From positions 1-64,000 of the forward strand of contig CAMJHP010000002.1 in the NCBI GenBank assembly GCA_946405575.1: a DNA stretch of 64,000 nt, in the 5' to 3' direction. The first letter of the stretch is position 1, and the number at the start of each line of letters is the position of its first letter. The stretch is from an uncultured Bacteroidales bacterium (GTDB taxonomy: Bacteria; Bacteroidota; Bacteroidia; Bacteroidales; F082). Below, one piece after another: positions 35,571-44,381 of the stretch. The notes beneath the pieces were generated by a model that was given only the letters and a program-made list of their open reading frames with translations, did no database searches and had not been told where the DNA came from. The position numbers and the translations under genes were made by a program.

Positions 35571-36524
35571 TCAGTTTACGTGGTTGATAAATACGGTGTC
35601 GCAGGTCATGGGGGCGATGGCGGCAAACACGCCACGGCCATTCTCCACGTTACTGTAAAGATTGAGCGGTGTCACGACACCAAGGAAAAGATTGGTATAA
35701 GCATCAGGCTCCTCGAAGGCATCTTGACTCTTCATGTAATGGTAAGCCGATTCCGAAAGGCCGTGCATCCTGACCACCACCTTGCCTGAACGCTCTATAA
35801 CGCCGCCCGTATGCGGCCCGGCCCAGCCGTGGCTGCTGAACCATGCGTTCACTTTCATGGTATAGGTCGTGTCGGTGATGATGGCATTGCTGAACAGCAG
35901 CTGGTCAGAACCTTCGTTAAGCAGCACGGGGTCGTCGGTGTTGATGGACGCGCTCATCGTGCCTTCTTCTGTGGAGTAGCCTTGATGTGCATGGGTCTCT
36001 GCATCAAAGTAATAGTTGATAAAACTGGCGTAGATATTGGAACAGTAATACAAGTTTCGGTTGGGGTCGGTCCTGAAAGTGACCAAGAATGCGGGACAAG
36101 GACGGCCTTCGTCATCAACGGTGGCGTTTTCCATGATTTCAACCCCAGTCACCACGGGCTTCTCCGGCATCTCGGTTTGGGCAAAGAGCGTGTCGTAGCC
36201 GGGAATGACCACCTTGCAGGCATATTCGTGCAAGGCCCCGGCGGTGGTTTCACCAACATAAAGGCCATCGCCCTCGTGTTGTAGCCTCTCGGCGAACTGC
36301 CCATCCACATAAAGCAACACTTCGGCATCAATGCAGGGTGCAGGATGCACCGAATCAAGTCCTTGTGCAAAAGTGACCTGTGCCCATACGGGCTGGCCTT
36401 CCTGAAGCACGGCGTTCAAAGTAGGTTGAGGGTCAAAATCAGGTCGCTCGTAGTCGCTGACCTGCTTGCGGCAGCCGCTGAAGACCAGCGCAGCGAAAAT
36501 GAAAATAATAAGATGTTTTTTCAT
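35571..36524 (-). CDS. DUF4249 lipoprotein, partner of the TonB receptor
   Basis: 317 aa. Lipobox LVFSGC (Cys18) followed by RKQ. The body has the DUF4249 order: PTLNAVLQEGQPVWAQVTFAQG, CIDAEVLLYVDGQFAERLQHEGDGLYVG, then an EYACKVVIPGYDTLFAQTEMPEKPVV block, and late LSESAYHYMKSQD. It precedes the TonB receptor by 6 bases. It should be an outer-membrane lipoprotein that caps or assists the receptor, as SusD-like proteins do, though it is unrelated to SusD. Confidence 0.82.
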   Translation of the reverse strand: MKKHLIIFIFAALVFSGCRKQVSDYERPDFDPQPTLNAVLQEGQPVWAQVTFAQGLDSVHPAPCIDAEVLLYVDGQFAERLQHEGDGLYVGETTAGALHEYACKVVIPGYDTLFAQTEMPEKPVVTGVEIMENATVDDEGRPCPAFLVTFRTDPNRNLYYCSNIYASFINYYFDAETHAHQGYSTEEGTMSASINTDDPVLLNEGSDQLLFSNAIITDTTYTMKVNAWFSSHGWAGPHTGGVIERSGKVVVRMHGLSESAYHYMKSQDAFEEPDAYTNLFLGVVTPLNLYSNVENGRGVFAAIAPMTCDTVFINHVN

Positions 36525-36527
36525 GGT

Positions 36528-37217
36528 TTATTCCTTTCTCCATTTCTTCGGTCCAGGGAATCGGACGTTGAAACCCCAGCGGTGGATAGACTTTGGTTTC
36601 TTGTCTGCATAATACCCTTCCTTGTTCAGGTTGTTGTATGCATATTCATAGAAAAGGCCGAAATATCTTGAAGGATTGACGGCCACGCCCACACTACCGC
36701 CAATAAGGAAATCGTTATAGAATCGGTTGGTAATATTATTAAGATTAGGGTCTTGGTAGTTGGGTACATAACGGTCTGCAATGGTTCTCATGCCCAATTC
36801 TCCACGGCAATAAATGTCAATGAAATAAAAGTTCGGCATCCAAAAAGACAAAGGGTGCAGTTCTGCGTCAATGCCATAATGATAATAGCGGTATATCTGT
36901 TCATCCCAGACAACAGGAATTGAATAGGAAACCGTATCATCTTGCACTATTTCACCACCTGTTATCACAAAACCTTTATCGAAGCCAAAGCTGCCGAAGA
37001 CACCCACCACACACCAGTTGGTAATGCCATAGCCTACGTTGACGCGGAAGTCGGGATAGTCATGAGACAGGTGTTTTTGTTGTAATCTGGAATAACTTAC
37101 ATCGATTTTGAAATTGCCTTTGTTGAAAGGCTTTAGTGAGGTGAATGGAAGGTTGGTTTGTGCGAAGGCCATGCCCGACAGCAGCATGAAAGCCAGAAGA
37201 AAAACATTTTTTCTCAT
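36528..37217 (-). CDS. Outer-membrane barrel-like protein of the TonB operon
   Basis: 229 aa. Signal peptide 1-19 (GMAFAQ). The mature part has alternating aromatic strands (FKIDVSYSRLQ, RVNVGYGITNWCVVGVFGSFGF, YYHYGIDAELHPLSFW, FYFIDIYCRGELGMRTI, FLIGGSVGVAVNPSRYFGLFYEYAYN, RWGFNVRFPG), as in small barrels of the outer membrane. It precedes the DUF4249 gene by 3 bases, so the three genes 37217-33225 form one operon. Function unknown. Confidence 0.72.
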   Translation of the reverse strand: MRKNVFLLAFMLLSGMAFAQTNLPFTSLKPFNKGNFKIDVSYSRLQQKHLSHDYPDFRVNVGYGITNWCVVGVFGSFGFDKGFVITGGEIVQDDTVSYSIPVVWDEQIYRYYHYGIDAELHPLSFWMPNFYFIDIYCRGELGMRTIADRYVPNYQDPNLNNITNRFYNDFLIGGSVGVAVNPSRYFGLFYEYAYNNLNKEGYYADKKPKSIHRWGFNVRFPGPKKWRKE

Positions 37218-37296
37218 GATTTATGATTTGATAGATGGTCATTTATTTTAATGTGATGGGATAACGCAGACATTTTGGGATTATTACATTAGACTA

Positions 37297-37325
37297 GTAG
37301 GGCTGTCGCATGGCGGCAGCCTTAC
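37297..37325 (-). terminator. Stable hairpin after the 37348-38325 gene
   Basis: GTAGGGCTGTCG pairs with CGGCAGCCTTAC over 12 bp including two G-T pairs, with a 5-base loop. It follows the stop of the lipoprotein gene on the minus strand. There is no T-run, so it may be an RNA-stabilising 3' end rather than an intrinsic terminator. Confidence 0.4.
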
Positions 37326-37347
37326 AAATTGTTATTATCAACCGAGT

Positions 37348-38325
37348 TTAATAACAGCTAACATATACAGTTCCTGCATCTGGTGTACTAGCAGAACAAT
37401 TGCATCTTATTATTGCATAAGGATATTGAATTAAATGATATCGGTCACCATGTTTACTGAATTCAAAAGAACTTCCTCCGTGAACAAGATTACTAATACT
37501 AGGAAGATTATATTCGTCCGTGATATTAAAGAGTCCTCCTATTCCAAGTACAACACTGTATACATTTGCTGTTATTGTTCGATTACATCCCCACCATCCA
37601 ATTGAATAGTGGTAAGGTTTTGCATAATAACTATAGCCGCATTGACAGTAATTATTATTAATTGGGCCATATTGATAGTTGCTGATTTGTAATGTAATTC
37701 TATTATTACCTATTGTGTTTTCATTATACAATTCTTCCTCTGTACAATAATGAGCGTACCTATCCTGCTTGGTTTCAGATCTTTCTCCAAAAGTATATAA
37801 CTTCAAATCCGATGTGCTTTGGCGATAGCCATTGTCAACATATTTTTTCAAGCAATCCATCTTGTCTAATGAAGTATATGCATACCCTCCATCTATAATT
37901 TTGTACAGAGTGTCACCTATTTGAAAAATGCCATCAGTGTTGGCAACATTTCTAAATGGATGGTCATACATTCGGGTTTCAACTGTGTATTCCCCATCGC
38001 TACCTAGAATCAGTTGAAACAAGTCGCGATGTTCTAAAACATAGTCTATTACCTCGTCTATGCTACTGAACATTTCTTCCGGATCAATGGAATAATAAGC
38101 ATCGTCAGCCATTTTTCCAAAAGAAATAAAACCGGCTTTTTCGTTGTTGACTTCAGCTTTCTCTAAGTAATTAAAGAAATCTTCTGAGGTTTGAAATTGC
38201 AACATACCCACAGATGCTTTAATTGTGGCATTAGGTGTCTCTTCTGCCTTTTCTTTCTTGCATCCCACTAAGAGGACAAATGCTGCCATAACGATGGCAA
38301 ACATGGTAAATCTTTTAGTTGTCAT
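37348..38325 (-). CDS. Lipoprotein of unknown function, Cys/Tyr-rich end
   Basis: 325 aa. Lipobox LLVGC (Cys22) then KKEKAEE, the same style of signal as the regulon A and B lipoproteins, but without clear similarity after it. It has an acidic middle (DPEEMFSSIDEVIDYVLEHRDLF) and an end rich in Cys, Tyr and Asn (NNNYCQCGYSYYAKPYHYSIGWWGCNR). It stands alone, with structured repeat copy 1 about 130 bases upstream of its start. No function can be proposed beyond an envelope lipoprotein. Confidence 0.7.
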   Translation of the reverse strand: MTTKRFTMFAIVMAAFVLLVGCKKEKAEETPNATIKASVGMLQFQTSEDFFNYLEKAEVNNEKAGFISFGKMADDAYYSIDPEEMFSSIDEVIDYVLEHRDLFQLILGSDGEYTVETRMYDHPFRNVANTDGIFQIGDTLYKIIDGGYAYTSLDKMDCLKKYVDNGYRQSTSDLKLYTFGERSETKQDRYAHYCTEEELYNENTIGNNRITLQISNYQYGPINNNYCQCGYSYYAKPYHYSIGWWGCNRTITANVYSVVLGIGGLFNITDEYNLPSISNLVHGGSSFEFSKHGDRYHLIQYPYAIIRCNCSASTPDAGTVYVSCY

Positions 38326-38457
38326 GATAATAAAGTTTTAATGTGTTTGTAAATCGGTGATTAATTATTTGAAAGATAATTTGTTACTGCAAAATCACCA
38401 TAATCTCATTTTCATTAGATGGTATAAAAGTGAAGTTGCAGTTGTTTGAAATAAAGA

Positions 38458-38540
38458 GCATTTCAGCTCTCACTGCCGCAAAATCTCTCTCCAAGCACGG
38501 CTCTCATGGCTTGAAGAGAATCAAACAATACTATTCATAT
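38458..38540. repeat. 83-base structured repeat, copy 1
   Basis: About 88% identical to 48079-48161. On the minus strand TCTCTTCAAGC and GCTTGGAGAGA form a stem around a CATGAGAGCCGT loop, followed by GATTTTGCGGCAGTGAG. Compared with copy 2, a C-G pair in the stem has changed to T-A on both sides, which suggests pressure on structure. Confidence 0.7.
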
Positions 38541-38584
38541 CAATTCGTTTAAATTATTGCTAAGTATCTTTTCCATTTATCTCT

Positions 38585-38685
38585 TTCTCTTTGTCTCATT
38601 CTGCAATGCAGGGCATCCCATTATTGTATCCGCTCATAGATTGTTTTTCATGGAATCCTCGTTTTTGACTTCGGTCTGTTCAATA
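38585..38685 (-). pseudogene. Eroded copy of the 13141-13404 small gene end
   Basis: Reading on the minus strand, GAGGATTCCATGAAAA gives EDSMK as in the small gene at 13141, and AATGGGATG, ATCC and GACAAA recur in the same order, but a stop follows soon after EDSMK and the spacing has shifted. It lies just after a small lipoprotein gene. Confidence 0.33.
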
Positions 38686-38727
38686 TTTTCATTCTGTGGG
38701 GACAGTAAAATAGGTGAGGTTGAGAGC

Positions 38728-38946
38728 TTATCTATCCAGCGGCACATCCGGATGTAAAGCCTCAAATTCTCGCATCCTCCTGTAAAACTCCTTGTCCATT
38801 GCCGATGTGTCGATTGGTGCTGGAATATGGATTTCTGTTTCTTTCTGAGAGTAATAGCCTTTTAGGCTTTTTTGTTGGCATCCTATAAACAGCAGGATGG
38901 CTAAAGCCGTCAGTGCTATTGCAGACATTATCAGTTTCTTTTTCAT
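38728..38946 (-). CDS. Small lipoprotein
   Basis: 72 aa from the ATG at 38946; an upstream ATG at 38982 lacks a signal-like start. Lipobox LLFIGC (Cys23). The stretch SQKETEIHIPAPIDTSAMDKEFYRRMREFEALHPD resembles SQKKNEANTFASIDTSTLDEGYCEQNPKYEAFHPD of the 218-aa lipoprotein at 54168-54824, but the protein stops just after this point, so it may be a shortened family member. It follows the RiPP-linked outer-membrane gene by 86 bases. Confidence 0.6.
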   Translation of the reverse strand: MKKKLIMSAIALTALAILLFIGCQQKSLKGYYSQKETEIHIPAPIDTSAMDKEFYRRMREFEALHPDVPLDR

Positions 38947-39032
38947 TTTACGATTCTCCTTTTGTATTGCTAATATTACCATTTTTTATTTTTTGTCTCT
39001 ATACTACTATTATAAGCCTTTTATAAAACAGA

Positions 39033-41666
39033 TTACAATATCTTAAATCTCACCCTCAGCATCACGCTCCTCGGGCGAATCGAGTAAGCCGAATAATATC
39101 CATAAATCCCTGAATAATAGGAATAAATGAAACTGTCGGTGTTGAGGATGTTATTCACATCAAGGCTAAACTTCACTTTGCGGAAGGTGTAGCTCAGACT
39201 GCAATCCAGGAGCACGAAATTGTCGGTACACTCTTCGGAACGGGTGTGATAGAACTCCACCGAGGGCGTGAGGGACAAACCGAAAGGCAACAGCACACTC
39301 AAATTGGCGTTGTCGATGAGACTCACAATCGGCTGACTGTCGCCATTGAAACCGTCCAACGAGGAAGTCATCCGGCTAAAACTGCCTTTGTTGTTGAAGA
39401 AGATGTAGTCCGTCAAAGCGATGGTAGCGGTCAGGTTGGCGTTCCAGCCTAGGTTGTAATATGTAGCCACTTGATTTTGCACCAAATGCGGTGAGCGCCC
39501 CAATCCGTAGGAACATTTTGCGTTAATGTTCAACTTTTTCCAACTGAAGCCTTTGCCCGCAAACAGCGAAACAGACAAATAATCACCCCAACACGGCTGC
39601 TCCACGGCGTTGATAACCATGGTGTTGCCTTCAAAAGATTGTGCATACATAACCTCGTTGCGGTAGCGGTTGTAGTTCACCGAGAAGTCACCGAAAACAT
39701 ATTTCATGATGTTTTTGAACGACAGTGTTAGGGAACCGTTGGCACCATAAGTGTCGGCCAAAGGGCAGTCGTAATGCGACAAAGTTCTGTAGTTCTGCAA
39801 GATATAGCCTGAATAGAGCGTTCGCAAACTCGGAGTGTTGTTGTAAGTGGCTATTTTGGTGCTCACCTTCCAGTTGTGGTTGAAGTCGTAATGGAACGAA
39901 AGCGAAGGCTGGGACAAAACCTTGAATTGCTTGTCGGAAGCGGTTCCGATGCGGTTGTCCAATTGCAGGTAACGCAACTGTATGGGTACCATAAGCGTCA
40001 CATTCACACGACGACGGTCGTAAGTGAAATAGGCACCGGCAGCAGTCTGGTATTTGTGCCAACGGATGTCATTGCTGAATTGGTTTCCTGCAAACTGAAT
40101 AGTCAAACCATCTGCATTTTGCCCTGTGAGGCTCGAATTAAGCGCTTGCTCTTCCATGCTGAAATTGAAATAAGGCATGATGCGCAGCCGTTTCCAAACT
40201 ATGCTGGTGAGGAAGCGAAGGAAATTCTCATTCTTAAAGGACTGGAAACCTATGTTTTGCAAGGTCAATGCGTAGCCCTCTCCACCATTGAGGACTTCTG
40301 GGAAACATCCCGGCGCGACTTGCAATCCGTAGGGCAAGGTGCCATAACTCGTGTTGGAGTTGAATTCCACGCCGCTTTCAGGGTCGCGGCGGCTCTTGCG
40401 AATCCAATGGATGTTGGCTTTGGCGCACAGCGATTGGTAGTTTTCCTCCTGCCGTATCAGCTCACCATTGTCCACCAAGCCCTCGCCCCAGTTGCGGTGT
40501 CCCGAAACAATGAGGCTGATTGTCAGATAGTCCAAGTCTTTGTTGAGATTGTAGTTGATGCTTCCTTCGAGCATTCTGGCCGTTTCCAACGACTGCATCC
40601 GCTCAACGAGGTTAAGGGTGTCATCAGGAAGGAGATAAAGCGTATGCGACTTGCTCGATTTGCGGTTGCGGTCGCTGCCAACAAGGAGGTTGAACGAGAG
40701 ATCTGCGTCGTTTTTCAGTTTGTGGAGGCTGTTGAGGGTAATCCCTTGAGAGCGGTTCATCGTGTGCCGCACTCCAGAAATGCCCGGAGCGCTCGGCTCG
40801 ACCATCGAGGCCATCGGATAGACCGTGACATTCTCATTGTCAACAAGGTTAGTGCCCGAATTGTTCGCTTTCAAAGTGCCTAGAAACTGATTGCGTTTTG
40901 CGAAATACATCCCTGTAAAGCTGCCTTCGTATTGCAGACTGTCGGCCCAGCCCGCGCCAAGGTCGGCCATCAAGGCAAAAGTGCCTTTGGCGTTTTCCTT
41001 CAACTTGATGTTGAGCGCCACATTGTCCGAGAACTGGATGTTTTGCAGTGCCCTCACCTCCTGATGGTTCTCCATCACCTGCACCGAGGCCACATCGGAG
41101 GCGGCAATGCTGGTGGTGGCGAGGTTGTAGCGGCCTTGCAGCATGTCCATGTTCTCGATGTAGAATTTGGAGATGGGCTTGCCTTTGTATTCCACCTTGC
41201 CGTCGTCCTTCACCTCGATGCCAGGCATCTTCTTCAGCACATCGGCAATGACAATGTCGGTGGTGTCGCGGAAGGCATCCACCACATAGTTCACCGTGTC
41301 GTTGCCGCCCCAAATCTTCTCCGATTTCACGCTCACCTCGCGAATCTGAAGGGCTTGCTCGAATACGTCAAAATCAACGATTTGCGATTTATTTTCAATC
41401 GTTTTCGTCTGCCTCCCGATGTTGAAGCCATACACGGTGAGCAGCCATTTGTCCTCCTTGCTTTCGGTGATGAGCTTGTAGTGTCCCTTGTCGTTGGTGA
41501 AGGTGTAGTTCAAGGTCAGGCTGTCGGAAATGCGCATCAGCACTACCGAGGCATTGAAGACGGGCTGTTTCTTCTCGTTGATTACATGTCCCGTCAGGAT
41601 GGTTTGCGACATCGCTTCCAATGTGCAAAGCGCAAATAGAATGATGAATACAAATGTTCTTTTCAT
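39033..41666 (-). CDS. TonB-receptor-like outer-membrane protein of the RiPP operon
   Basis: 877 aa. Signal peptide 1-20 (LEAMSQ); carboxypeptidase-regulatory-like domain about 21-105 (TILTGHVINEKKQPVFNASVVLM); a plug-like domain (VIADVLKKMPGIEVKDDGKVEYKGKPISKFYIENMDML, about 138-175); then a large barrel ending RPRSVMLRVRFKIL. Proteins of this type are usual companions of GLPGLI and peptide-maturation genes in Bacteroidota and may carry the product across the outer membrane. It overlaps the HlyD-like gene by 4 bases and closes the operon that starts with the precursor. Confidence 0.8.
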   Translation of the reverse strand: MKRTFVFIILFALCTLEAMSQTILTGHVINEKKQPVFNASVVLMRISDSLTLNYTFTNDKGHYKLITESKEDKWLLTVYGFNIGRQTKTIENKSQIVDFDVFEQALQIREVSVKSEKIWGGNDTVNYVVDAFRDTTDIVIADVLKKMPGIEVKDDGKVEYKGKPISKFYIENMDMLQGRYNLATTSIAASDVASVQVMENHQEVRALQNIQFSDNVALNIKLKENAKGTFALMADLGAGWADSLQYEGSFTGMYFAKRNQFLGTLKANNSGTNLVDNENVTVYPMASMVEPSAPGISGVRHTMNRSQGITLNSLHKLKNDADLSFNLLVGSDRNRKSSKSHTLYLLPDDTLNLVERMQSLETARMLEGSINYNLNKDLDYLTISLIVSGHRNWGEGLVDNGELIRQEENYQSLCAKANIHWIRKSRRDPESGVEFNSNTSYGTLPYGLQVAPGCFPEVLNGGEGYALTLQNIGFQSFKNENFLRFLTSIVWKRLRIMPYFNFSMEEQALNSSLTGQNADGLTIQFAGNQFSNDIRWHKYQTAAGAYFTYDRRRVNVTLMVPIQLRYLQLDNRIGTASDKQFKVLSQPSLSFHYDFNHNWKVSTKIATYNNTPSLRTLYSGYILQNYRTLSHYDCPLADTYGANGSLTLSFKNIMKYVFGDFSVNYNRYRNEVMYAQSFEGNTMVINAVEQPCWGDYLSVSLFAGKGFSWKKLNINAKCSYGLGRSPHLVQNQVATYYNLGWNANLTATIALTDYIFFNNKGSFSRMTSSLDGFNGDSQPIVSLIDNANLSVLLPFGLSLTPSVEFYHTRSEECTDNFVLLDCSLSYTFRKVKFSLDVNNILNTDSFIYSYYSGIYGYYSAYSIRPRSVMLRVRFKIL

Positions 41667-42154
41667 GGCACAAACTTATTTTTTTTTGTTGTATTCTCCA
41701 AAATGTTTTTTCCCAACATCCACGACAGCAGCGGCACTTTCCCCAGGTGGAAGACCGTGAGAGTGGAATCAGGGTTCAGGTTGTCGGTTTTTCCTTGCAA
41801 TTCGATGAGGGTAAGAGGATTGCCGTCATCATCGTTCCCGATTTCCGTGGCACGAAGGAGCCGGTGCCCGTCTTTTTGCCGATTGATTCGGACTTCGGAA
41901 AAAGCCGCCGGGAAAGTGTTGTACAACTCGCTTGGGACAACAGCGGACACGATTTGCAAGGAATCGGCTCCAATAGTTTGCTTGGCCGTGACGGAAATCC
42001 GGGGGCGATAGGGCACTGCGGCGAAAACAAAGAAGGTCGCCAGCAGGCTTCCGGCGATGGCCGCAATGCCGTAACGGGCCAGCATAGGCGGCATCCTGCC
42101 TATGATTTCCCTCACCTTGGGGCTTTTCCGTGCATCAGATTCTTTCCAGTCCAT
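41663..42154 (-). CDS. Very short HlyD-like membrane protein
   Basis: 163 aa. A short cytoplasmic start, one membrane helix (about 28-47, YGIAAIAGSLLATFFVFAAV) and a periplasmic part of about 115 residues with ISVTAKQTIGADSLQIVSAVVPSELYNTFPAAFSEVRIN, which resembles the beta-domain of HlyD-family fusion proteins. The lipoyl and coiled-coil hairpin segments, usually needed to reach an outer-membrane channel, are absent (family size about 350-450 aa). It lies 2 bases after the exporter gene and overlaps the outer-membrane gene by 4. It may be a specialised adaptor of this cluster type. Confidence 0.65.
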   Translation of the reverse strand: MDWKESDARKSPKVREIIGRMPPMLARYGIAAIAGSLLATFFVFAAVPYRPRISVTAKQTIGADSLQIVSAVVPSELYNTFPAAFSEVRINRQKDGHRLLRATEIGNDDDGNPLTLIELQGKTDNLNPDSTLTVFHLGKVPLLSWMLGKNILENTTKKNKFVP

Positions 42155-42156
42155 GG

Positions 42157-44361
42157 CTATTTTCCTAATTCCAATTGATCTTTTACCAAATTGTAATACC
42201 GTCCGCGCAAGGCTGTCAGCTCCTCGTGCGTGCCGCTTTCCACAATCTTGCCTCCATGCAGCACCACGATGCAGTCGGCTTGGCGCACTGTGCTGAGCCT
42301 GTGAGCCACAACGACCACGGTCTTGCTTTGGTAGAATTTGCGCAAGTTATTGACAATCATACGCTCGTTCTCCGAGTCCAAGGCATTGGTGGCCTCGTCG
42401 AGAAAAACAAAATCGGGGTTTTTATAGATTACCCTTGCCAGGAGGATTCTTTGCTTCTGCCCTTGGCTCAGTCCTTGCCCGTTATGCCCAATTTTAGTTG
42501 ACAACCCCATTGGAAGAGATTGGATATAATCCTTCAGGTTGGCCATTTCGAGGGCTTGTTGAAGCCTTGTTTTGTCTGGCACATCACTTGAAACAGCGAT
42601 GTTGTTCTCAATGGTGTCGGCAAAGATGAAGCCGTCTTGCATTACTGCGCCGCATTTCGACCTCCACCATTGTAAATTGATGTCGTTCATATTCTTATCT
42701 CCCAACTTGATTTGCCCCGACGTGGCCGGATAATAGCCCAACAGCATCTTCACCAAAGTGGTTTTGCCGCTCCCGCTTGTCCCGACAATTGCCGTGGTTT
42801 CCCCTTGCCGCAAGGTCAGGCTGATGTCGTCAAGCGTGTTGCTTTTCGCGTTGCCGTCATATTTGAAGCACACATGGTCAAGCGTGATGTCGCGCTTTTG
42901 CGGCATGGAACAGGTTTCCCTGCGGATGTTTTCGTCCTCAACCTCATGGATTTCGTTGATGCGCTCAAGGCTGATGCTCACATCCTGCCAGCGGTAGATG
43001 AAGCCGACAATCTGGTCGATGGGGCTGTTCAGTTGCCCGATGATGTATTGTATGGAAAGCATCATGCCAAGGCTCAAGTTGCCGTTCACCACATTGGCCG
43101 CCGCCAGGATGGTGATCAGGACGTTTTTCAATTCGTTGATGAATATGCTTCCCGCCTCTTGGTTCTGTTGCAGGTTGAGCGATTCCAGATTGACCTTGAA
43201 CAAGTCGGCCTGGACGTCTTCCCATTCCCAGCGTTTCCGCTGTTCGCAGCCTTGCAGCTTGATTTCGGGCAAGCCCATAAGCAGTTGGTATATCACATCC
43301 TGATTCACGCCATAGCGGTCGAACAGCTTGTAGTCGAGGATACGGCGCTTCTTGAGAAACACGCTGGTCCACACCGCATACAGAAGACTGCCCGACAGGA
43401 ACACGAGAAACACAGGAACGCTGTAAACCGCGAGAACAATGCCGAAGACGATGATGGAGAACAGCGAGAACAGCACATTGAGCGACTGCACGGTCAGGAA
43501 ACCCTCCACGCGGCGGTGGTCGTCGATGCGTTGCAGCAGGTCGCCCGTGGTGCGGGTGTCGTGGAAGCGCATGGAAAGATTCATCAGCTTGCAGATGAAA
43601 TCGGAAATCAGGGAAATGTTGATCCTTGTGCTCAGATGGAGCAGCACCTTGCGCCTGACGAAGTCGATGGCCGTGCGGCTGAAAATCAGCATCATCTGGC
43701 CCAACAGGATGAGCCATATCAGGTTCAAGTCCTTGAAGCGGATGCCCTTATCGACAATGGCCTGGGTGAGGAAAGGGAACAGCAATTGCAACAGGCTTCC
43801 CGCGAGCAGTCCAAAGGCCAACTGGAAGAAAGCCCCCTTGTATCGCATGACATGGCGGCTGATAAGGGCGAAACGTTTCCGCTGTGCGGCCCTGCCGTCC
43901 TCATGCTCAAAGAAAGCCGGTGTAGGCTCTAAAACCATCACAATGCCTTGGGGAGGCTTGGAGGCCTCGAACACGCTGTGCCAATGCGAGCAAAACTCGT
44001 CCTCCGAATAGCTGACCAAGCCCACGCCCGGGTCGGCCACCTTCACGATGGTGCCTTTCCTGCCTTGTTCAAAACCGTACACCACCACGAAATGCCTTTG
44101 GTTCCAATGCGCGATGCAGGGCAGTTTCTCCCCGTCCATCAGGTCGGCGAAGGCAATGGTGCCCGATTCCGTCTCGAAGCCGATGCTCTCCGCCGCGTGG
44201 GCTATGCCAGCCAAACTGACCCCTTGGTTGGTGATGTGGCTCTTGCCCCGCAGCCATTCCAAGGAATAAGACTTGCCAAAGTGCTTGGCAATCATGCAAA
44301 GGCAAGCCGGACCGCAGTCCATGGCGTCGTGTTGGCGAATATGTGGAAATCGCTTGGCCAT
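42157..44361 (-). CDS. C39-peptidase ABC exporter (PCAT)
   Basis: 734 aa. The N-terminal C39 protease has Gln10, Cys16 (QHDAMDCGPAC), His90 (RHFVVVYG) and Asp110 (VADPG), so it looks active and should cut after the double Gly of the leader. A six-helix membrane domain spans about 165-460. The ATPase has Walker A GTSGSGKT, signature LSQGQKQR, Walker B FVFLDEATNALD and H-loop VVAHRLST. It should remove the leader of the precursor at 47805-48038 and export the core. It is 20 bases after the second SPASM-type gene and 2 before the HlyD-like gene. Confidence 0.9.
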   Translation of the reverse strand: MAKRFPHIRQHDAMDCGPACLCMIAKHFGKSYSLEWLRGKSHITNQGVSLAGIAHAAESIGFETESGTIAFADLMDGEKLPCIAHWNQRHFVVVYGFEQGRKGTIVKVADPGVGLVSYSEDEFCSHWHSVFEASKPPQGIVMVLEPTPAFFEHEDGRAAQRKRFALISRHVMRYKGAFFQLAFGLLAGSLLQLLFPFLTQAIVDKGIRFKDLNLIWLILLGQMMLIFSRTAIDFVRRKVLLHLSTRINISLISDFICKLMNLSMRFHDTRTTGDLLQRIDDHRRVEGFLTVQSLNVLFSLFSIIVFGIVLAVYSVPVFLVFLSGSLLYAVWTSVFLKKRRILDYKLFDRYGVNQDVIYQLLMGLPEIKLQGCEQRKRWEWEDVQADLFKVNLESLNLQQNQEAGSIFINELKNVLITILAAANVVNGNLSLGMMLSIQYIIGQLNSPIDQIVGFIYRWQDVSISLERINEIHEVEDENIRRETCSMPQKRDITLDHVCFKYDGNAKSNTLDDISLTLRQGETTAIVGTSGSGKTTLVKMLLGYYPATSGQIKLGDKNMNDINLQWWRSKCGAVMQDGFIFADTIENNIAVSSDVPDKTRLQQALEMANLKDYIQSLPMGLSTKIGHNGQGLSQGQKQRILLARVIYKNPDFVFLDEATNALDSENERMIVNNLRKFYQSKTVVVVAHRLSTVRQADCIVVLHGGKIVESGTHEELTALRGRYYNLVKDQLELGK

Positions 44362-44381
44362 TACTCAAACTTGGATTGGTT

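Larger units (their letters stand above)
38326..38727. other. 402-base gap with repeat copy 1 and a gene remnant
   Basis: The stretch holds an 83-base structured repeat (38458-38540) and, further from the downstream gene, an eroded copy of part of the small gene at 13141-13404 (38585-38685). The 130 bases just before the lipoprotein gene are A+T-rich with no consensus -7 box. No intact gene is seen on either strand. Confidence 0.6.

Noticed and set aside
38557-38757. Plus-strand 66-codon frame with a signal-peptide-like start
   Set aside because: It is antisense to the eroded gene copy and overlaps the end of the small lipoprotein gene; its hydrophobic start is what T-rich antisense sequence usually gives.
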